A DNA stretch of 64,000 nt, taken from NCBI RefSeq assembly GCF_000264905.1, contig NW_006763134.1:2631013-2695012 (forward strand). Direction: 5' to 3'. Each line of letters opens with the position of its first letter. The first letter of the stretch is position 1. Source of the DNA: Stereum hirsutum FP-91666 SS1. Lineage: Eukaryota; Basidiomycota; Agaricomycetes; Russulales; Stereaceae. This document shows positions 58,414 to 64,000 of this stretch, one piece after another. The translations under genes were made by a program, and so were the position numbers. Below the pieces are notes generated by a model that saw nothing but the letters and a program-made list of their open reading frames with translations, was not told where the DNA came from and made no database searches.

Positions 58414-59029
58414 CTCGGACGAGGACGAAGCCCACATCGTGCGTAGTGGTCTTCACGCTTGAATGCTTTCCCATGCGCTGCGGAATATCGCGGAGTTATC
58501 TTCATTATCAATCACGGTAACCCTTGCTAGGAGTCCTGGTGTGAGGTAAACAATTTGACTTCAGACCGAGCGGAGCCACCTCCACACGGGTACTCACCTG
58601 TACACGTGGCCCCTTTTTCGGTTCGCTCTCTTCGCCTCGACGATTACGAAGTACTGAACAGGCTGCACTCCGTCTATGGGTTTCCACAGCTGCCTTCGGC
58701 GCTCCTGTTCTCTGCGACGTGTCTAACCAGCAGTACGCCTCGACATTCGCTCGTTGCCTTTGTGTTGCTCTGAGGTCTGACTGTCTTGTCACTGTCGCCG
58801 CTAACGACTGGATTAGTCTTCGTCATCAACTCGAATCGGACCTCTCGTATCTACATACTCCTGGACTGATGTTCGTGACTTCATAGAGGAGCAAGGATTC
58901 GTGTGACGGCGCAAGCGTCCGTCACACAGATTGCGGGCGACAACGCACCTCCTAAGGGTCCCGCCACTCGTTCTGCGACAGCAGCTCCAACCGTCGAGTC
59001 CCCTCTACCTCTCGAGTGATGCTCTCACA
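58414..59029. other. Intergenic region, no gene recognised
   Basis: Short frames only; immediately left of the tandem duplication. Confidence 0.4.
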
Positions 59030-60504
59030 CTGAGATTTTTGAGCGTGTACGTATCCTTCCATCCAGTCAGTACCTTCTCCCGATTTATCTCTTCCGTGAA
59101 GAAGCCAGACATCACGAACCTGAACACGAGTATCGCGAACTATAGGTTGTACCTCCGATGTCTCTTCGTCATCGAATCGACATTGCCGATATATATCGCT
59201 CAATCCCCGCAAATCCAAGGTGGCGATGCTGCGGCTTCCCTACCTCGTGTTCGAACTCACTAGTCTTGTACAACCGTAATCGACGATGACAAAGTTCGTA
59301 TTATCGACGGTGACACGGCGGGCTGGGAATAGGAACGTGAAGGCCTTCTTCAGGTGTGCGACTGCACCGCTTAACAGCGCTCACTATAGCTGGGAAGCAT
59401 AGATAAGTTGTGCTCATGATTCTCACTGTTCATCTTGCTTGCAGTTCCTTTTCACACCAGCGTAGTGCTGTTGGCTCATCGTGTGCTACTCCGTAACCTC
59501 CACTATATGCTGAGTCGACCACTGAGATTTCATAGTACAGCGCTTCTGCTACTCTCTGAAGTCCGTGTGCCGTTCTGTCTTTCGATACGGGTTTCCCGAT
59601 ACCGTTGGACATACGCAGTATATGTCCTTGTAGGCGCATGCTATTCTAAAACAGTCCTGTTCGTGAGACGGTCTCATGACCCCAAGTACGTGCATCCGTA
59701 CAGCATCGATAACATACATATAGTCCTGGCACACTGCCATGCACACGAGGCAGTGTTGATCCTTCGTCATGAGATCTTGACTGGGTACATATTACTACCA
59801 TGCTGCCTTTCGTACGAGCCAAGTGTTCCTACTCCCATGTTCCCTCTGGCGAACTACTCCCCAACAACTCTGCACATAATATAACACTGAAAGCTTCAAA
59901 CTGCCGCTCCTGAAGCGCGCAAAGGACATGTGGCCGCTGCGAAGAGGTACGTCCAGATGCAGACCTTAAAGCATTCCAGTACTCATGAAACCTGATATAT
60001 ATTATTGGGAATAGCAGCGGCCATGCCCTCAACACCGACGACTAGTAATCTGGCTGCTCTAAAGCGTATAAGAGATAAGTTGGTGCCACGCAAAGGTATG
60101 TATATGACGCAAACCCTTTGGCGTTCACAAACCTGATAGTACTGTACTTAGCGGCGGCCACGCCATCGACACCGACGACTAGCCCCATTGACGCCGTATC
60201 GATGACCAGCTGCCATCCAATAGCCCATCAGGATAGTCAAGGTTCCCAAGTCTCTTCTTCCAAGAGATATAAGTTCTGGAAGCGCTTTCGTGGGTTCATT
60301 CACTCATTCGTTATCTCTTCGATCTTGCCCTCATTGTCGTCCCGGTCCCACCCCTTCCTCTGCTCAGGAACTACCCGAAATGCCGTACTCGAGCTGGTGA
60401 CGCTCGCAGGAACCATCCTCGTCGAAGCTTCTCAGATGACCCAAGGAATTCCTTACGTGGAATGCCTCGCCAAAGCCATCGAATATGTTGCCAAAGCTAG
60501 CAAG
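59030..60504 (+). repeat. Segmental tandem duplication, copy A (visible part)
   Basis: The sequence from about 59030 through at least exon 4 of the helical-bundle gene is repeated at 62590-64000 with an offset of 3498 bp at GAAGAGGTACGTCCA (59941 and 63439). Matches include GTGTGCCGTTC, TACATGCTAT-like blocks, the promoter and three short introns. The true right limit of the duplicated unit is unknown because copy B leaves the window. Confidence 0.8.
59435..59884 (+). other. Open frame conserved in both duplicate copies (150 codons), coding status unclear
   Basis: The frame begins VPFHTSVVLLAHRVLLRNL and runs to a stop at 59884, 41 bp before the downstream ATG at 59928. The copy B counterpart (62963-63382, 140 codons) starts FHIGVVLLTHRLPPR, keeps frame through indels and stops at the equivalent place. 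A minus-strand frame in the same segment (59639-59430 against 63170-62823) is also shared, so the coding strand is unclear. No domain recognised. Confidence 0.3.
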
Positions 60505-61239
60505 GTACGCTTCCTTCAAACTTACCTCTTCCTTCGAGTAAAGAGGCTCATAATCGCCGACATATGCAGGAGTTACAGACGGTCGAAACAACGTTCAAAT
60601 CGTTGAGTGAGCGGATCTTCCGGTTGCAGGGCATCATCGTCGACGTTCGTGATAGTAGTAAAAGGCAAGGGAACATCCCATCGGGTTTAGAAGATCCGTT
60701 CAGACTGCTCGAAAAGTACGTGTAGTGGCTGCGCAGCCATCCTCACCATTATGTAAATGCTTACGGCGGTGATGATGGCGACGTTAGGCTGCTCTTGCAG
60801 GTCATCGATGTCCTCTCTCCTTATGAAGCGTCACGATTGAAACGACTCAAGAAACGACTCAAGAGGTTCTTGAACCGCAAGGACATTCTATGCGATCTTC
60901 AGAAGTGTGAGACGGATATAAGAAACGCCATGGAGGAGTTTAATGTACGTCTTTTGCACGCTTCTCCCCTGTGTAGCTTTTTGAGGCTCATGTAGCGCTA
61001 TCGATCTGTTCGGCAGACTCGTCTCAATATTCAGCACACACTTATCGAGCATGACATACACGAATCATTGTCTGAGATGGACGTACGCAACTACTCCTTG
61101 ATTGTGGCCCTTACTATCAGCTCATAACGTATAACAGAATAAATTAGATGATGTAGTAATGTCGATGGAGGTGCTCGAAGTTCGGAGTGAACGCAGTCAG
61201 TCTCTCAGTCCGTCCATTAACTCATGCTGCCAAGACTGA
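59928..61239 (+). CDS. Stand-alone MLKL-NTD-like helical-bundle protein, copy A
   Basis: Eight exons, all in phase, give 281 aa: 59928-59946, 60015-60095, 60152-60289, 60368-60504, 60570-60715, 60788-60944, 61017-61082, 61138-61239. A Pro/Thr/Ser N-terminus has a repeated AAxPSTPTTS motif in exons 2 and 3. Helical segments follow: AVLELVTLAGTILVEASQMT and VECLAKAIEYVAKAS; ELQTVETTFKSLSERIFRLQ; LLEKLLLQVIDVLSPYE; then a basic helix LKRLKKRLKRFLNRKDI, NAMEEFN and a short coiled tail ending SCCQD. This order matches the N-terminal four-helix domain of mushroom STAND/NLR and kinase-like proteins (MLKL-NTD-like). Such domains usually sit in front of an NACHT or kinase domain, but here the protein ends. 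A signalling or membrane-active role is inference. Confidence 0.72.
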
Positions 61240-61392
61240 GTCATTCCACTAGGACACAAACATATTGTATCATTAATATCCGGAACCTCTGGCGGCTCGG
61301 TGTTGATTGTTTCAGTCGTTTTATTTGGGAGGTCCGGGGAGTGGTTCGTGTTCAAGGCGACGGAGGTCTTTTGCGCGAGTCACTAGGGTGGT

Positions 61393-61585
61393 AGGCATGT
61401 TCATACCTAGCGAGGTCCTCTCCCCCTTGTAGTTCTCGTACATGAGGGAGTCCTCAACCGTCGCCCCCGCACTGCAGACCTCTGTCACAAAAACAGGTCT
61501 GGAGTGCGGGGGTGACGGTTGAGGACTCCCCCATGTACGAAAACTACAAGGACGTGAGGGCCTCCGGATAAGGATATACATACCA
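61393..61585. repeat. Long near-perfect inverted repeat (hairpin)
   Basis: The core arms are 61425-61481 and 61495-61551. Reading inward, the left arm CCTTGTAGTTCTCGTACATG pairs with the right arm end CATGTACGAAAACTACAAGG. The match runs about 57 bp with only a few mismatches around a 13-bp loop (CTGTCACAAAAAC). Weaker pairing extends each arm outward by about 30 bp. There is no coding sequence. Confidence 0.9.
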
Positions 61586-62589
61586 TTCTCCACAATTATT
61601 GTGGCCCTGGATGGGCATCCGACTATTTTTCTCATTTTATACGCGACACGACAATCAGTAGAGCACCCATTTCATTATTTGTGGGTTTTTTCTCCTGCTT
61701 TTGTGCATGTCAGACCTTCTTGTGCTGCAATCCATCAGTTACATGCTCAGTGACTCACATTTCAATGCAATTGGACATAATTTTCTTGGATGATTCAGGG
61801 ATGGTGTTTGTCCGAATTCATATTCTTTGTGTATATTACTCTGATTTTTATTTTTCGTGTTCATGCTTCGGCCGGATCCCTTGTACCTTTCTTTTGTTTT
61901 TGCTTGTCTTATATATTGTTCCAAGAAGCGAAGCAGGAGATTGACCTTGTACTGGACACACCCCACGTTTGAAAACCCTCGCCATTGAATATTGGCCGAC
62001 ATTGTGTCCCCCATGTCAAACATATGAGAGTCCGATAGAGGAATGCGGTAATGTAAAAGGTTCGAATATGCAATCAAGAACTTCACGTCCTCCGAAAAAA
62101 AGCTGAAAGAAATTGGATCACATCCATTGAACATATCCCGAAGTTTGCGCGACGCCATGTGTGAAGGGAAATGCCCCCTAATCGGACTGTAGGTAGAACC
62201 CGTCACACGAGAGTAATTACTCGTCTCAACGGACCTGTCATCTTTCAGACACTATGTGCGTTCTCGGCAACATTATCACCGTAATTATCGTGGTCTGTGA
62301 TGTCGGTCCGAGACCGTTGGTAAAATTAGGCTGGTGTGCAATTACCGCAGCTCTATTATTAGTTCATTATTTCGATGTCCCGACGGCGAATCCCCCTTCA
62401 AGCCTTCACTGTTTGGTTCTGCAATGCAGCAATATTCACCGGCACCGCTGTCTACCATATTTACCCCGCATGAAACAGGTGCGATGCTCCCGCTCTTTGG
62501 TGCTACGTTCATGACTGAGTTTTGGTTATCATCCGCCTGTAGGCTATCTCTTTGAATGCAAATTTAGACAATTTTTTTTCATCTCAGAC
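61586..62589. other. Spacer between duplicate copies, no gene recognised
   Basis: T-rich sequence with short frames only. Confidence 0.4.
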
Positions 62590-62962
62590 TGATCTCAGAC
62601 TACTAAGAGCTTCAAGTGCGTGGATATCTCCCATCAGTTCCTTACCTTCTTCTAATCTTTCGTCCATAAAGAATCAGGAAATTGGGAGCCTGAACCCGAA
62701 TACCGCGAGTCCATCATTTGCTCCTCAGGCGTCTCTTCATCCTTATAAAGCTATGATATCGATGTTGTGACTTCCTTACTACACCTGCGAACTGCCATGA
62801 GGTCGGTCCAACACAAGCGTAGTCAATCCGGCCAACATTTGTACGATAGACGGTAACAGGGAGGCCACGGGCTGGAAATCCGAAGCAATTTCAGTTGTCC
62901 AGCTGAAGGGATGGACGGTGCGTACTGTATCTCGGCACCTTCAACAAGTTGATCACTGACCA

Positions 62963-63382
62963 TTGCGCTCGCATTTTTTTCACATAGGTGTAGTACTGTT
63001 GACTCATCGTTTGCCACCCCGCAGCCCTGTTGATGTCCTACCACTGACGTGGCATAGTAGAGCCCTTTCGCCGTTCCGTGAAGCCCGTGTGCCGTTCCGC
63101 GTGCCCCTTCGGGTCCACTCAGGGTACATCCTCGTAGGTACATGCTATCCGAGACGTGAGACGATCTCATGCCCCAACTACCCGGTTCTGGATAGCACCG
63201 ATATCGATACTCTGGTTCCTGTGACAGTACACTGCCTTGTACGCGAGAGAGTCTTTACTCTTGGTCGTGGGATTTTAACGAGATACATAGGACTACCATC
63301 CTCCCGGTCGTGGGAGCCTAGCTCTTCTGCTCCCTTTTTCTCTCCTCGAGACTACTCTCCAATACGTCTGCCCCCTTCATAA
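62963..63382 (+). other. Conserved open frame, copy B (140 codons), coding status unclear
   Basis: Aligned with 59435-59884: GVVLLTHRLPPRSP, then EARVPFRVPLRV, YILVGTCYPRR and a stop at the equivalent position, 43 bp before the ATG at 63426. Conservation of the open frame is seen; that it is translated is not shown. Confidence 0.3.
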
Positions 63383-63425
63383 TACTGAATATTTCAACCT
63401 GCCGCTGCCGAAGCGCACGAAAGAC

Positions 63426-64000
63426 ATGTGGCCGCCGGGAAGAGGTACGTCCAGGCGCAAATCTGTTAGCATTCCAAGGTTCATAAAACTCGATAAATTT
63501 TATGGGACTCAGCGGCGGCCACGCCACCCGCACCGGCGAATAAGAACCTGACGGTGCTGAAGCACATAGGAAAGAAGTGGCTGCTACGCAGAGGTATGTC
63601 TACATGCAAACGCTCCAGAGTTCATGAACCTGATACTGCTGGGCTTGGCAGCGCCCACGCCATCCACACTGACACCAACTACTAGCGCCACTGAATTTAC
63701 CATTGATACCACATCGGTCACTAGCTGCCGCTCAATGGATCAGGACAGTCAAAGCTCCCAATTTGTTTCGACGAAGAGATATCAGTTCTGGAATCGCTCT
63801 CGTGAGTTCGCCCGCTCACTCGTTATCTCTTCCGTATTGCGCTCGTCATCGTTACGGTCCTACTCCTTCCTCTGCTCAGGAACAACTCAAAATGCCGTCC
63901 TCGAGCTGGTCACTCTCGCAGGTACCATCCTAGTCGAAGCTTCCCAGATGACGCAAGGAGTTCCCTACGTGGAGTGCCTCGCCAAGGTCATCGAATACGT
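63426..64000 (+). CDS. MLKL-NTD-like helical-bundle protein, copy B, truncated by window end
   Basis: Exons 63426-63444, 63513-63593, 63652-63801 and 63880-beyond 64000 follow the same splice sites and phases as copy A. Exons 1 and 2 have identical lengths and exon 3 is 12 nt longer. The product begins MWPPGRAAATPPAPANKNLT, and the last visible part reads AVLELVTLAGTILVEASQMT and VPYVECLAKVIEY. The helical core is nearly identical to copy A while the Pro/Thr N-terminus has diverged. Whether it continues into a nucleotide-binding or kinase domain cannot be seen. Confidence 0.72.

Larger units (their letters stand above)
62590..64000 (+). repeat. Segmental tandem duplication, copy B (runs off window)
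   Basis: Counterpart of 59030-60504, recognisable first as weak similarity near 62590 (TCTCAGACTACTAAGAGC region) and becoming strong from about 62960. Confidence 0.8.

Noticed and set aside
1..64000. CRISPR arrays, bacterial operons, prophage or viral genes
   Set aside because: No regularly spaced repeats, Shine-Dalgarno-led gene strings or viral hallmark genes; gene structure is eukaryotic throughout.

Overview
The window looks like a chromosome segment from a basidiomycete fungus of the Agaricomycetes (mushroom) class. The evidence is many short 50-70 bp GT-AG introns together with gene families typical of that class: DUF6534 and DUF6533 membrane proteins, helical MYND-finger proteins, thaumatin-like small secreted proteins, and an MLKL-NTD-like helical-bundle domain. 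No rRNA, tRNA, CRISPR or prokaryotic gene was seen. Gene models below were built by hand-splicing, so small exons and some starts are uncertain.

Layout. 0-4 kb: a 536-bp terminal-inverted-repeat (TIR) element, then an LPMO-like secreted protein. 4.5-6.7 kb: a damaged MYND-finger gene. 9.5-11.6 kb: a complete ZNF207/BuGZ homologue, the clearest housekeeping gene. 13-20 kb: an unknown protein with an internal duplication, a DUF6534 membrane protein, a tiny secreted peptide and an Agaricomycete-type orphan protein. 20.8-21.5 kb: a hAT-type MITE with an intact 8-bp target duplication. 22-28 kb: three genes with coding lesions (SDR, NAD(P)-binding/NmrA-like, second MYND gene), then a repeat-rich element. 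29-34 kb: two thaumatin-like secreted paralogues either side of another MITE. 35-37 kb: an acidic coiled-coil protein. 39-42.5 kb: an inverted pair of six-cysteine secreted proteins and a WD40 relic. 45-48 kb: an AAAP amino-acid permease. 48.3-49.3 kb: degenerate tandem satellite. 50-54 kb: a convergent pair of multi-spanning membrane proteins. 56.7-58.4 kb: an Agaricomycete protein of unknown function. 59-64 kb: a tandem segmental duplication carrying a complete gene (copy A) and a right-truncated gene (copy B) for an MLKL-NTD-like helical-bundle protein, with a long near-perfect hairpin between them.

How it fits together. This is accessory, repeat-rich chromosome: small secreted proteins, receptor-like membrane proteins and an NLR/cell-death-type adaptor domain sit among non-autonomous transposons, while only the BuGZ homologue and the permease look like conserved core genes. 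Four genes between 4.5 and 27.7 kb carry stop codons or frameshifts. At least two of these lie in homopolymers, so real decay and consensus error must be told apart.
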